This document shows positions 35,598-44,103 of a stretch of 54,503 bases of DNA, piece by piece. The stretch spans positions 1 to 54,503 of the forward strand of contig CALXNS010000130.1 in the NCBI GenBank assembly GCA_944389815.1, given 5' to 3'. The notes beneath the pieces are model-generated. The model was not told the origin of the DNA. It searched no databases and saw only the letters and a list, made by a program, of their open reading frames with translations. This stretch comes from an uncultured Victivallis sp. (GTDB lineage Bacteria > Verrucomicrobiota > Lentisphaeria > Victivallales > Victivallaceae). The position numbers were made by a program, and so were the translations under genes. Positions within the stretch are counted from its first letter, which is position 1. Every line of letters begins with the position of its first letter.

Positions 35598-36769
35598 TTC
35601 CGATTTCCCAGAATGTCGTTCAATTTCTCGTTGACTTCGTCAAGACGCGCCGCGGTTTCTTCGGCTTTTTTCTGTTCCGCATTCGCCGCTTCCGCAACCG
35701 GCTTCGCTTCCGAAGTCAACTTCTCCAGCCGTTCGGAAATCTCCGGCGCGTCCGCTTCCGGCTTCTCTTCCACAACTTCCGCTTCCGGACGGACAACTTT
35801 CGGCGCTTCCTGCGTCAACGATTCCAACACCGCGCTGGTCTCGTCGCCGCGCGAGAGATATTCGGCAATCCGGCCGCCGCCGACTACGCCCGCAGTCTCC
35901 ACGCTCTCCGATTTCGCCCGCGATATCACCTCCAGGAAGAACTCTTCCAGAGAACGCCGCGGATGATCAATCCGGAATGTCTCCCCATCCAGATTCTCCC
36001 GCAGCAGTGAAATGAGCTTCTCCATCGCCTCTTTCGGCAACGCCGGCGTCACGATCCGGTTTTCATCGGTCACCGTAAGGAGTTCATCCAGATTGCCGGT
36101 CGCGCGGATTTTACCGCCGTACAGAATAATAACACGATCGCAGATGTCTTCAATGTCACTGAGCAGATGACTCGTGATCAGAACCGTCTTCCCGCGTTTC
36201 TTCAACGTCAGAATCAGATCCTTCACCTCCTTGCAGCCCAGTGGATCCAACCCCGAGGTCGGTTCGTCCAGAATCAGAAACGCCGGATCGTTGATCATCG
36301 CCTGCGCCAATCCGATTCGGCGCGCCATCCCTTTCGAAAATTCGCCGACACGGCGACGGCGGGCATGCGCCATCCCGACCATGTCCAGCAATTGATCGAT
36401 CCGATTCCTGCGATCTCCCGCGGAGAGGTTGAAAAGCGAACCGAAAAAGTCCAGCGTCTCTTCCGCCGTCAGATATTTGTAAAGATACGACTCCTCCGGC
36501 AGATAACCGATCTCACGCTTCGTCTCCACCGCCCGGGGAGAACGACCCAGCACCGACAGAATCCCTCCCGTCGGGTACAGCAATCCGAGCAGCATCTTCA
36601 CCGTGGTCGACTTCCCGGAACCGTTCGGTCCCAGCAATCCGACCACCTCGCCCGGGCGGATCTCAAAGTCAATATCGTTTACCGCCTTGGCCTTCGGACG
36701 CCCCCAGAAGTCACGGAAAACCTTGGTCAAGCCCACGGCTTTTACAATCGGTTCGAGCTCTTCAGCCAT
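35594..36769 (-). CDS. ABC transporter ATP-binding protein with C-terminal coiled-coil tail
   Basis: 391 residues. The nucleotide-binding domain is complete: Walker A GPNGSGKST, Q-loop near TKREIGYLPEESYLYKYLT, signature FSKGMARRIGLAQAM (FSKGM in place of LSGGQ), Walker B FLILDEPTSGLDPLG, and H-loop LITSHLLSDIE. About 150 extra residues follow, ending in an acidic, helical tail (SERLEKLTSEAKPVAEAANAEQKKAEET, LDEVNEKLNDILG) that is unusual for this class. It drives the permease encoded next. It starts 30 nt after the P-type ATPase stop, after a GAGGGATG-like site. Confidence 0.93.
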   Translation of the reverse strand: MAEELEPIVKAVGLTKVFRDFWGRPKAKAVNDIDFEIRPGEVVGLLGPNGSGKSTTVKMLLGLLYPTGGILSVLGRSPRAVETKREIGYLPEESYLYKYLTAEETLDFFGSLFNLSAGDRRNRIDQLLDMVGMAHARRRRVGEFSKGMARRIGLAQAMINDPAFLILDEPTSGLDPLGCKEVKDLILTLKKRGKTVLITSHLLSDIEDICDRVIILYGGKIRATGNLDELLTVTDENRIVTPALPKEAMEKLISLLRENLDGETFRIDHPRRSLEEFFLEVISRAKSESVETAGVVGGGRIAEYLSRGDETSAVLESLTQEAPKVVRPEAEVVEEKPEADAPEISERLEKLTSEAKPVAEAANAEQKKAEETAARLDEVNEKLNDILGNRK

Positions 36770-36799
36770 CTTTTCTCAACATCCCTCGCGTTAATATGC

Positions 36800-38851
36800 T
36801 CAATACATCCGGTTCTCGGCGGATTCCTGATCTTCCAGCGTCAACTCTTCCCCGGTGCGCACCAGGCGCGCACTGTTGAAGATGATGATCAAAGTGCTCC
36901 CGGCATGCAGAATCGCCGCCCAGACCGGCGTCATCCAGCCGAACACCGACAATACCATCCCGCCGAATACGAACAACATCCCGAACAACAAATTCTGATT
37001 GATGATCAAACGGGATTTCCGCGACAGAAACACCAGCATCGGAATTCGACGCAAATCATTCGTCATCAACGCTACACTCGCGCTGTTGATCGCGATGTCG
37101 CTCCCTATCGCCCCCATCGCGATTCCAAGATCGCCCGCCGCCAGTGCCGGCGCATCGTTGACTCCGTCGCCAACCACAGCGACCCGCGAACTCTTCTTCA
37201 CGTTCTCCACGAATTCAACCTTGCCTTCCGGCAGGCATTCGCTGCGGAATTCGTCAATCTGCAACTGCGACGCCACCGACTCCGCCACCGATTGCCGGTC
37301 GCCCGTCACCATCGCACAGAAACGCACCCCGAGACGACGCAGATCGTTGATCATGGCCGGAGCTTCACGGCGCATCTTGTCCTTCAAGCCGATCCAACCG
37401 AGCACCTCGCCGCCGCGAGCCACATAAACCACACTCATCCCCTCGGATTCTTCCGCATTGTGTTCGGGCACCTTCACGCCCATATCTTCCATCCAGTTGA
37501 TCCGCCCGATCAGGCAGCGGCTGCCGTCGATGTCCGCGCAGACGCCCTTTCCGTGCGTCTCCTGGAAATTCTCCGCCGGAGCCAGCTCAAGATTCGCTTC
37601 CTCGGCCAATTTCTGCAACGCCACCGCTGTCGGGTGATTGCTGAAACGCTCCGCAGAGGCCGCAACTTTCAGCAATTCTGCAGGCGTATGCTCCCCGAAC
37701 GGGTTGAGTTTCACCACAGAAAGCAGACCGTCGGTCAATGTCCCCGTCTTGTCAAATACGAACGCCGTCAGCTTGGAGGCCAGTTCGAGGTGGCTCACGT
37801 TCTTGATGAAAATTCCCAGCCGCGCCGCCGCCGCCACTGCGGCAACCACCGCCGTCGGCGTCGCCAGAACCACCGCGCACGGACACGCGATCACCATCAA
37901 TGTAATCACCCGGCTCATATCCTGCGTGAAGCACCACGTCACCCACGCCAGCATCAATACCGTCGGCGTGTAATATCCCGCGTAACGGTCGATGATCCGC
38001 ACCACCGGAGTCCGACTCGACTCCGCCTGAAGAATCATATCCTTCACCTTGCCGAGCGTCGTATCTTCGCCGACCTTGGTAACCTCCAGATCGACCAGTC
38101 CGGTCAGATTCTGGGTTCCGGCGAACACATCGTCACCCGCCGCCTTTTCAATCGGCAGCGATTCACCGGTGATCGACGCCTGGTTGACTGTACTTTCGCC
38201 GCGCAGAATCCGCGCGTCAACCGGGAAATTCTCTCCCGGACGCACACGGATGTGATCGCCGATTTTAAGTTCAGTCACCTGAACTTCCGTTTCCACGTCA
38301 TTTTCATCGACACGGCTGGCCGTGTTCGGCGTCAACTTGATCAATTCTTCAATTGAACGCTGCGCCCCGCTGGCGGTTCGCGTTTCGATGATGATCGTCA
38401 GCAACAGGAAGAACGCGATGATACCCGCCGTCTGGAAGTCTCCGCTCGCCAATGCCGCCAGAATCGCCAATGCCACCAGTTCATTCATGTAAACCTTGCC
38501 GTTCACCAGATCCCGGAAGGCCGTCACGATGATCGGCAATGCCAGAATGAACGCGCCGAACAATGCACTCATATACGCCGCAAAGGTCTGATCCGGCAGC
38601 AGCCAGTCCAGAATGAACGAGTTCAACGTCAGCAATCCCCCGAGCAGCGCGAAGAAGATCCGCCCCATCGCCCGGTCGTGACCGACACCGTTGCTCACAC
38701 TGTCATGACCGCAGGGGCAGAAGCCTTTCGGCTCCTCCGCCCCGCAGCTGCAGTTTTCACCGTGTTGATGTTCATGATGATGTTCATGCCCCGCATGGTT
38801 GCAGGAGCAGTTTTCCGAATGAACGTGCTTCTTGATATCCGCTTCAGCCAT
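36800..38851 (-). CDS. P1B-type heavy-metal-translocating ATPase (Zn/Cd/Pb type likely)
   Basis: 683 residues. The N-terminus is rich in His and Cys (HHHEHQHGENCSC, FCPCGHD) and lacks a standard ferredoxin-like CxxC domain. The core is complete: TGES (near residue 230), ACPCAVVLATP transmembrane metal site, DKTGTLTDG with the phosphorylated Asp (near 367), SNHPTAVAL (HP motif), and GDGVNDAPAL. The CPC motif fits Cu or Zn/Cd classes. A His-rich N-terminus and the lack of the Asn/Tyr/Met-rich Cu signature (as far as I can see) favour Zn/Cd. It exports metal from the cytoplasm. It lies between an HflK-like gene (3 nt) and the ABC ATPase. Confidence 0.93.
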   Translation of the reverse strand: MAEADIKKHVHSENCSCNHAGHEHHHEHQHGENCSCGAEEPKGFCPCGHDSVSNGVGHDRAMGRIFFALLGGLLTLNSFILDWLLPDQTFAAYMSALFGAFILALPIIVTAFRDLVNGKVYMNELVALAILAALASGDFQTAGIIAFFLLLTIIIETRTASGAQRSIEELIKLTPNTASRVDENDVETEVQVTELKIGDHIRVRPGENFPVDARILRGESTVNQASITGESLPIEKAAGDDVFAGTQNLTGLVDLEVTKVGEDTTLGKVKDMILQAESSRTPVVRIIDRYAGYYTPTVLMLAWVTWCFTQDMSRVITLMVIACPCAVVLATPTAVVAAVAAAARLGIFIKNVSHLELASKLTAFVFDKTGTLTDGLLSVVKLNPFGEHTPAELLKVAASAERFSNHPTAVALQKLAEEANLELAPAENFQETHGKGVCADIDGSRCLIGRINWMEDMGVKVPEHNAEESEGMSVVYVARGGEVLGWIGLKDKMRREAPAMINDLRRLGVRFCAMVTGDRQSVAESVASQLQIDEFRSECLPEGKVEFVENVKKSSRVAVVGDGVNDAPALAAGDLGIAMGAIGSDIAINSASVALMTNDLRRIPMLVFLSRKSRLIINQNLLFGMLFVFGGMVLSVFGWMTPVWAAILHAGSTLIIIFNSARLVRTGEELTLEDQESAENRMY

Positions 38852-38854
38852 GAT

Positions 38855-39988
38855 TTATTTCTCCTCCCCGGCCGGAGCTTTCGCCGGCACCTGATTCTTC
38901 GGTTCCGGATTCAGCTTGATCCGAACCTGTTTCTGCCCGGCACCGGTCGTGCTGGTTCCGAGGATATATTTTCCTTCCTGCGACTTGAGCACCTCTGAAA
39001 GCGTGCTCGTGTAAAGCGCCATCAGCACGGTTTCAGGGCTGGCGGCGTATTCCCGGTTGATCGTCTGGAAATAACTGCTCTCCGCCCGAACCTCGGATAC
39101 CACCTGCATCTTATAGGTCTCCGCACTCGCCAGAATTTCCGCCTTCCGCGCCAACATGTCATTTTCCGTCTGAACCAGATACTCATTTGCCTGATTGATC
39201 AGAGTCGACTGCGTGTTGTTCGCCGCGGCAACCTCGTCAAACGCGGCCCGCGTCTTCGACGGCGGAAACACACGGTTCAGACTGACGTTCTCCACCTCGA
39301 CACCGCAATCCGCTTCCTGCACCAGTCGGGTGAAGAGCCGCAACACCTCCTCGCTGTAGCGACCCTGCTGCGTGTAGAGAATGTCATCGACCTTCTGGGA
39401 ACTGGTCACGCTGATCACCGCCTGGCGGAAAAGATTGCGCAGCAGCGTCTGCGGGCCGCGACCGTTCATGAAACCATTGATGTCGCGCTCCTGCACATCG
39501 TCGGAATCCGGATTCGGAGGCGTCGAGAGCGTTTCATAGTATTTGGCCGGATTCGTCACCTGATAACCGATCTGCCAGGAGGCGTGAATGATATTCGCAT
39601 CACCGGTCAGAAGATAGGAATCGCGCCCGGGCTCAAGCGACTGTTCCTGTGACATCCCCTCCAACGTCGGCGCCGGGAGGAAATCCACCATCATGAACTG
39701 CTGATTCGTCCGAACCGTTACGAAACGGTTCACCGGATACGGCAGGAACCAGTGGCCGCCGGTCTCATACGAATTCTCATATTTTCCGAATTTCAGAACG
39801 ATCACCGCCTGCTGCGGCTCCACGGCAAAATAACCTCCCGCCGTAAAGAAATACACCAGCATTCCGATAATCACCACCAGCAGAAAGGCGAACGCCCACT
39901 GCAGACTGCGCACCAGCGATTTCAGGCCGGCCTCGTACTGCCCGGAACGGTCGAAATCCTGATGAATGACACTTTTGGGGTCTTCCAT
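38855..39988 (-). CDS. hflK: SPFH/band-7 protein, HflK-like
   Basis: 377 residues. One N-terminal transmembrane helix (LQWAFAFLLVVIIGMLVYFFTAGGYF) precedes an SPFH domain opening with VEPQQAVIVLKFGKY and GGHWFLPYPVNRF. A helical region rich in Ala/Glu follows (NTQSTLINQANEYLVQTENDMLARKAEILASAETYKMQVVSE). HflK and HflC form the ring that restrains FtsH in E. coli. The gene sits 24 nt after hflC. HflK normally precedes hflC, and here the order is reversed. I infer it is the HflK partner from its longer N-terminal segment. Confidence 0.85.
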   Translation of the reverse strand: MEDPKSVIHQDFDRSGQYEAGLKSLVRSLQWAFAFLLVVIIGMLVYFFTAGGYFAVEPQQAVIVLKFGKYENSYETGGHWFLPYPVNRFVTVRTNQQFMMVDFLPAPTLEGMSQEQSLEPGRDSYLLTGDANIIHASWQIGYQVTNPAKYYETLSTPPNPDSDDVQERDINGFMNGRGPQTLLRNLFRQAVISVTSSQKVDDILYTQQGRYSEEVLRLFTRLVQEADCGVEVENVSLNRVFPPSKTRAAFDEVAAANNTQSTLINQANEYLVQTENDMLARKAEILASAETYKMQVVSEVRAESSYFQTINREYAASPETVLMALYTSTLSEVLKSQEGKYILGTSTTGAGQKQVRIKLNPEPKNQVPAKAPAGEEK

Positions 39989-40012
39989 AATCTCTGCTCC
40001 CGCGTTCCGTGA

Positions 40013-40939
40013 TTATTTCGTCGCCTTCGCCGGAGCGAGCACTTCCGCACCCGGTTTGAACAAATCGAACGGCGCCACATTCGTATCGAGCACCAGCGTC
40101 GTGCGCGACTGCATGATCACCCGCAGCGAATCGAGTTTGCGCAGAAATTCCGCCAGCTCCGGATTCTCCTTGAACACCGCGTAATATTTCGCCGCCTCCG
40201 CGTCGCCCTGCGCCCGAATCTCCTTGGCCTTGGCCTCCGCCTCCGCCACGGTCACTTCGCGCTTGCGATCGGCTTCGATCCGGATCTCTTCCGCCCGGCG
40301 GTTCCCTTCGCTCAGGAATTTCGCCGCTTCCACTTTCCGCTCCTGAATCATACGGTCAGCGACCTTGTCGCTGATGCTCTTGGGCACGTTGATCGTGTTG
40401 ATCCCGACGCTGACGATCTCCAGACCGTAACGCGAACAATCGGCGACCAGCTTCTCCTTGATCTTATCCTGAATCTCTCCCAGCTTCATCGCCGCAGGAT
40501 CCGTGTTGATCACCTGGCTGAAACGGAACTGGCCGAACACCGCATTCTTCGCACTGCGCATCAGCGAATTGAGCGTATCCTCCGCCTTGGTCATATTCTC
40601 CAGCGAAGTGAAGAACGTCTCCACATCTCCGATCCGGAAGTTGACGAAGACTCCGACCAGAATATTCTGTCCATCTGCCGTCGTCGTCTCCTCAATCTTT
40701 CCGGTTCCGCCTTCAAAGCAACGGATCCGATGATCGAATTTATAAATCCGCTGGAACGGAAACGGCCAACGGAAATGCAGTCCCGGCTCCGTCACCGCCG
40801 TCGGTCGGCCAAACGTCGTCACCACCGCGCTCTCCGTCTGGTTGAGCTGATACGAGAATACTGCGATCAGCAGAATTACTGCAACCACTACGCCCAGCAA
40901 CATCGTCGGCCAGTGTTTGAAAAATTTTTCCGTTCCCAT
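40013..40939 (-). CDS. hflC: SPFH/band-7 protein HflC
   Basis: 308 residues, ATG after AGGAGG. A single N-terminal helix (LLGVVVAVILLIAVFSYQL) is followed by the SPFH domain (SAVVTTFGRPTAVTEPGLHFRWPFPF, LVGVFVNFRIGDVETFFTSL). The stretch ISDKVADRMIQERKVEAAKFLSEGNRRAEEIRIEADRKREV is almost textbook HflC, as is ENPELAEFLRKLDSLRVIM. It stands between a large SPFH protein and the HflK-like protein in the same operon. Confidence 0.92.
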   Translation of the reverse strand: MGTEKFFKHWPTMLLGVVVAVILLIAVFSYQLNQTESAVVTTFGRPTAVTEPGLHFRWPFPFQRIYKFDHRIRCFEGGTGKIEETTTADGQNILVGVFVNFRIGDVETFFTSLENMTKAEDTLNSLMRSAKNAVFGQFRFSQVINTDPAAMKLGEIQDKIKEKLVADCSRYGLEIVSVGINTINVPKSISDKVADRMIQERKVEAAKFLSEGNRRAEEIRIEADRKREVTVAEAEAKAKEIRAQGDAEAAKYYAVFKENPELAEFLRKLDSLRVIMQSRTTLVLDTNVAPFDLFKPGAEVLAPAKATK

Positions 40940-40990
40940 AAGATTGAATCCTCCTGCTTGCTTTTATGAAAAAACGTTTTCGTGTTTCTG

Positions 40991-42988
40991 TCAGGGATTG
41001 GTCAGCGACGTAATGTCCGTATCCACCAGATCGAGCCGTTCCTTCTCTTCGAAATTCAGCTCGTAAACTTCATTGTCCAGACCGGAGGCCACCACGAATT
41101 TCCGGATCGAACTGCAATCTTTCTCCAGAAAATCCAGGTATGCCTTCAACCGGAACATACTCGGCATCACCAGATAGGTGCCGAGCTGCGTGTTGAAGCG
41201 TTCACTCTCCGCAGCCGCCACCGTCGTAACCTTGAATCGGTAACTTTCCGCATCGGCCATGATCCGCTGCGCCCGCGATTCCGCAGCAGGCAGCGTCTGA
41301 ACCTGATATTCCATCGCCTTGAGAATCGTCGCTTCACGCTCCTCCATCGCACCGATGACATTCTGATAGGCTGGAGCAACCTTCTCCACAGGAGGATGCG
41401 AGTCGAGAATCGTCACGCCGAGAATTTCCACGCCGAGCTCGTGCTGGTCGGCCAGCAATTGAACCCGCTCGGCAATCGCCTGTTCGGCCTCCATCCGCCC
41501 GGCGGCCATGATCCGCATCAGCGATGAACTTGCCAGATACTCCGTCGTCGCCTGTTCGCCGATCTTCAGCAGCGTCTCGCGCGGACTCATGTTCTTGAAC
41601 GCATAATCCATCACCCCGTCCGGACGGATCCGGTACATGATCGGAATCATCATCCTGACAAACGAAATCGACGCCGCTGAACTGTCATCCGATGAAGCGC
41701 TCCGCTCTCCCCCTTCCGGCGCCACCGCCACGATGAAATTATTCTGCTCGCCGCCGTGCGGATTGGTCCAGAGCACCACCGCCATCGGCTTGTCGCCCGT
41801 CGGCTTCGGCTGCTGTCCGTGACCATGGCCATCATCAGACGCAGCATCCTCCGCAGTCGCGCCGCTCTCCTCATGTTCGCCGACCACCACCGTCAGAACT
41901 TCCGTGCAGCTGTAACGGTCAATGCGGCCGAACGGCCACGGCATCGTCCAGTAAATCCCCGGCTGAAGCAGTTCAGTTGAGACCACCTTCCCCAGACGAA
42001 TCCGAACACCAACTTCGCTCGGTCCCACTTCGTGAATCATGGTAAAGCCCCACAGAATCACCGCCCAGAAAAGCACCAGCGGAAAAAACGAGCGCTCCAT
42101 GAAACTGTAAAGCCACGTCCCGGAAACCTTGAAACCGAATTGATAATCGAGCGCCAGCGCAATATTGCGCATCACTCCGCCCGGTTCCGTAAAAAGCGAA
42201 AGCAGCCGGCTTTCAAAAATCGGCTGCGTCTCCTTGAGCGTCCTGGGACGGTAGAATTCGATGATGAAACTGACGATGAACTCTGCTCCCAGCACCGCGA
42301 GAATCCAGTAAACCACCGTCGCGACGTATTCATCCAGATTCGTGAAATTATTGTGTGTGAAAACCGACACCACCATCGAACAGAACATGATTCCGAACCC
42401 GGCCAGCAGCCATGCCCCGACCGCCCGCAGCCACCGGAACGCCGGACTCCGCGACTGACCCACGAAAAACGCTCCGGAGAATACGCTCAGCAGCATCATG
42501 ATGAACGCCAGAACCGCCGCATTCAACGCATTCGACGGCGGCACTTTCCCTTCCAGACGCCCGCCCCAGTAGTTATGGAACACCACCAGCAGCAGCGCAA
42601 CCAGCCCGGCGCCGAGCAGCGCCAGCGCATAAGGAGCAAAACGCCGATAGTTGTCAAAGGAACGCCCCGCGGTAAAGCGGACATCTTCCTCCACATTCAG
42701 CGCCCGGCTTTCCAGACGTTTGTCCAGAAGCTGCTTCTCTTCCGACTCCTGAGCTGCGGCCGTCCCGAGCATCCCGTAAATCATCCCCGCAAGCGAGAAA
42801 AGAATCGCCAGCGAATACGGAATCACCGCCAGCGAAAAAAGATCCGAGCCGGCGATCTCTGGCCGGATTACGCTGAAGATCAGCGTCAACACCAGCAATA
42901 TCAAGGCGGCAATACCGCCGATTACGGCCAGTCGGGTCATCAGCCGGGCATTGTCGATCGATGAACGAATGTCGGTTTTCTTATCCAC
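40991..42988 (-). CDS. Large polytopic SPFH/HflK-like protein
   Basis: 665 residues from GTG 42988, which has CGAGG 8 nt upstream. The first 310 residues contain about seven hydrophobic helices (for example LAVIGGIAALILLVLTLIFSVI, YALALLGAGLVALLLVVFH, AVLAFIMMLLSVFSGAFFVG, VVYWILAVLGAEFIVSFIIEF, FPLVLFWAVILWGFTMIH). An SPFH domain follows (EVGPSEVGVRIRLGKVVSTELLQPGIYWTMPWPFGRID), interrupted by an acidic/His-rich insert (near 375-400). The C-terminal helix (AMEEREATILKAMEYQVQTLPAAESRAQRIMADAESYRF) matches HflK-type proteins. E. coli HflK has a single helix, so the polytopic N-terminus is unusual. It leads the long minus-strand operon. Confidence 0.85.
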   Translation of the reverse strand: MDKKTDIRSSIDNARLMTRLAVIGGIAALILLVLTLIFSVIRPEIAGSDLFSLAVIPYSLAILFSLAGMIYGMLGTAAAQESEEKQLLDKRLESRALNVEEDVRFTAGRSFDNYRRFAPYALALLGAGLVALLLVVFHNYWGGRLEGKVPPSNALNAAVLAFIMMLLSVFSGAFFVGQSRSPAFRWLRAVGAWLLAGFGIMFCSMVVSVFTHNNFTNLDEYVATVVYWILAVLGAEFIVSFIIEFYRPRTLKETQPIFESRLLSLFTEPGGVMRNIALALDYQFGFKVSGTWLYSFMERSFFPLVLFWAVILWGFTMIHEVGPSEVGVRIRLGKVVSTELLQPGIYWTMPWPFGRIDRYSCTEVLTVVVGEHEESGATAEDAASDDGHGHGQQPKPTGDKPMAVVLWTNPHGGEQNNFIVAVAPEGGERSASSDDSSAASISFVRMMIPIMYRIRPDGVMDYAFKNMSPRETLLKIGEQATTEYLASSSLMRIMAAGRMEAEQAIAERVQLLADQHELGVEILGVTILDSHPPVEKVAPAYQNVIGAMEEREATILKAMEYQVQTLPAAESRAQRIMADAESYRFKVTTVAAAESERFNTQLGTYLVMPSMFRLKAYLDFLEKDCSSIRKFVVASGLDNEVYELNFEEKERLDLVDTDITSLTNP

Positions 42989-43076
42989 TCTTTTACCTCG
43001 TTATTTAAAATATTTTCTCGAAAATATCTCTCTTCTATTCCATACGGCCAACGCCGGTTAAAACACATTTTCTTTA

Positions 43077-43105
43077 TTAATACACCACACACGATGAAAT
43101 AACAA
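43077..43105 (-). promoter_or_regulatory. Putative promoter of the nine-gene SPFH/transport operon
   Basis: On the minus strand: TTGTTA (43105-43100), a 17-bp spacer and TATTAA (43082-43077). The start would be near 43070, about 82 nt before the GTG. The 335-nt gap to mraZ (42989-43323) is AT-rich and also holds the mraZ promoter; nothing else was seen in it. Confidence 0.5.
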
Positions 43106-43235
43106 GCCTCCCGCCCTCAACTTTTCTCATTTTTTATCATGATATTTTTTTTCGCATGATTCCGGCCTCACCATGTTCGCGTATGATCGAACTCCGTTTT
43201 TTTCGTTTTTCTTCACGTTTTCTTTGAAAAAATAC

Positions 43236-43263
43236 TTGAATTTGGAAAAAAATGGAATATAAT
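43236..43263 (+). promoter_or_regulatory. Sigma-70-type promoter of mraZ
   Basis: TTGAAT at 43236-43241, a 16-bp spacer and a perfect TATAAT at 43258-43263. The start would be near 43270. The -10 box lies between the second and third copies of the GGAA repeat array described separately. Confidence 0.8.
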
Positions 43264-43279
43264 GGAAATATGTGGAAAT
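43242..43279 (+). promoter_or_regulatory. Four 10-bp-spaced TGGAA repeats: probable MraZ operator
   Basis: (T)TGGAAA-type units have their GG at 43244, 43254, 43264 and 43274, an exact 10-bp period. MraZ in E. coli binds tandem TGGG-containing pentamers separated by 5 bp just upstream of mraZ, and the geometry here is the same with GGAA in place of GGGN. The array covers the -10 box and start of the mraZ promoter, as expected for autorepression. The inference rests on spacing, position and the identity of the downstream gene. Confidence 0.75.
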
Positions 43280-43323
43280 AAGATCGACAAAAACGTTTTC
43301 AACCCGGGATTTTGGAAAACGCC

Positions 43324-43815
43324 ATGCTGGCTTTTTGCGGACAAGACCGCTGTCTGGTTGACGGCAACGGAAGAATCCGCCTGACGCAGCGGTTCGTCGA
43401 CGACTTTCTCCGCCGCTGCAACGGCGAGATCGTCATGCACGGACTGCCGGAGGGCGCGATCGCATTATACCCGGAGGAGGTGTATTCGGAGATGCGGCAA
43501 CGGGAAATCAGTGCGCTGGACACCGTCGGTTCCAGTTTTCTCGCCCGCAGGTCGCTGCGCCGATTCGGCGCTTTGACTCAACCGGAGACCATCAGCCGCC
43601 AGGGACGGATCACGCTGCCGGCGGCGTTGCGCGAATTTGCCGGTCTTGAGGCGGGAACCGAGGCGTGCGTCATCGGCGTCGAGGTCGGCGTGGAAATCTG
43701 GGCCGCGGCGCGATACGCCGCGGAGATGGCCGCGATTGAGGAACACATGTATCAGAAACGTGAACAGGAAATGGCCGCGGATCTGACTCGGAATATTATG
43801 ATTCAACAACAGTGA
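43324..43815 (+). CDS. mraZ: Transcriptional regulator MraZ
   Basis: 163 residues from ATG 43324; a TTG at 43312 in the same frame is an alternative. MraZ is a ring-forming, AbrB-fold repressor of its own operon, which in most bacteria leads the division and cell-wall (dcw) cluster. Both MraZ half-motifs are present: DGNGRIRLTQRFVDDF in the first repeat and SRQGRITLPAALREFAGLE in the second. The usual dcw neighbour rsmH (mraW) does not follow. Instead a 77-codon membrane protein and a terminator come next. The promoter upstream carries a repeat array fitting the known MraZ operator. Confidence 0.92.
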   Translation: MLAFCGQDRCLVDGNGRIRLTQRFVDDFLRRCNGEIVMHGLPEGAIALYPEEVYSEMRQREISALDTVGSSFLARRSLRRFGALTQPETISRQGRITLPAALREFAGLEAGTEACVIGVEVGVEIWAAARYAAEMAAIEEHMYQKREQEMAADLTRNIMIQQQ

Positions 43816-43823
43816 GGATTATC

Positions 43824-44057
43824 ATGAAAATGAAACGGGATCGCATTCTCCGCGTGACGCTGTTTTCGCTCCTCGCGCTCTTCACGCTGCTGCTGATCGG
43901 CGCGGAACGCCGCAACGACCGCCCCAGAACCGAACAGGAACTCCCCGGCGTCGTCTCCATTCTGAGCCGGGAAATCCCTTCCGCCGAGCGCGCAGCATGG
44001 AACGATGCCGCAGCACAGCGGCCGCTCTGGCTTCTGCAGGTCGCCTCCAGCCGCTGA
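43824..44057 (+). CDS. Small single-pass membrane protein of unknown function
   Basis: 77 residues, ATG 43824 after GAGGATT. A basic start (MKMKRDRILR) is followed by one hydrophobic helix (VTLFSLLALFTLLLIGA) and a short polar tail of about 45 residues. This is a bitopic layout as in FtsL-like proteins, but without a visible coiled coil, so I do not name it FtsL. It is the only gene cotranscribed with mraZ before a strong terminator. Confidence 0.7.
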   Translation: MKMKRDRILRVTLFSLLALFTLLLIGAERRNDRPRTEQELPGVVSILSREIPSAERAAWNDAAAQRPLWLLQVASSR

Positions 44058-44103
44058 ATGAATGACCGCCACCCCTCTGAACAACGGGGACGGTACATCC
44101 GGA

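Noticed and set aside
36167..38356. 729-codon open frame on the plus strand opposite the P-type ATPase
   Set aside because: It is antisense to a complete P1B ATPase and the ABC ATPase. The product is a His/Arg/Gln-rich shadow.
43324..43815. AbrB-type antitoxin instead of MraZ
   Set aside because: Two DxxGR-type half-motifs in a 163-residue protein and the operator geometry fit MraZ, and no toxin gene follows.
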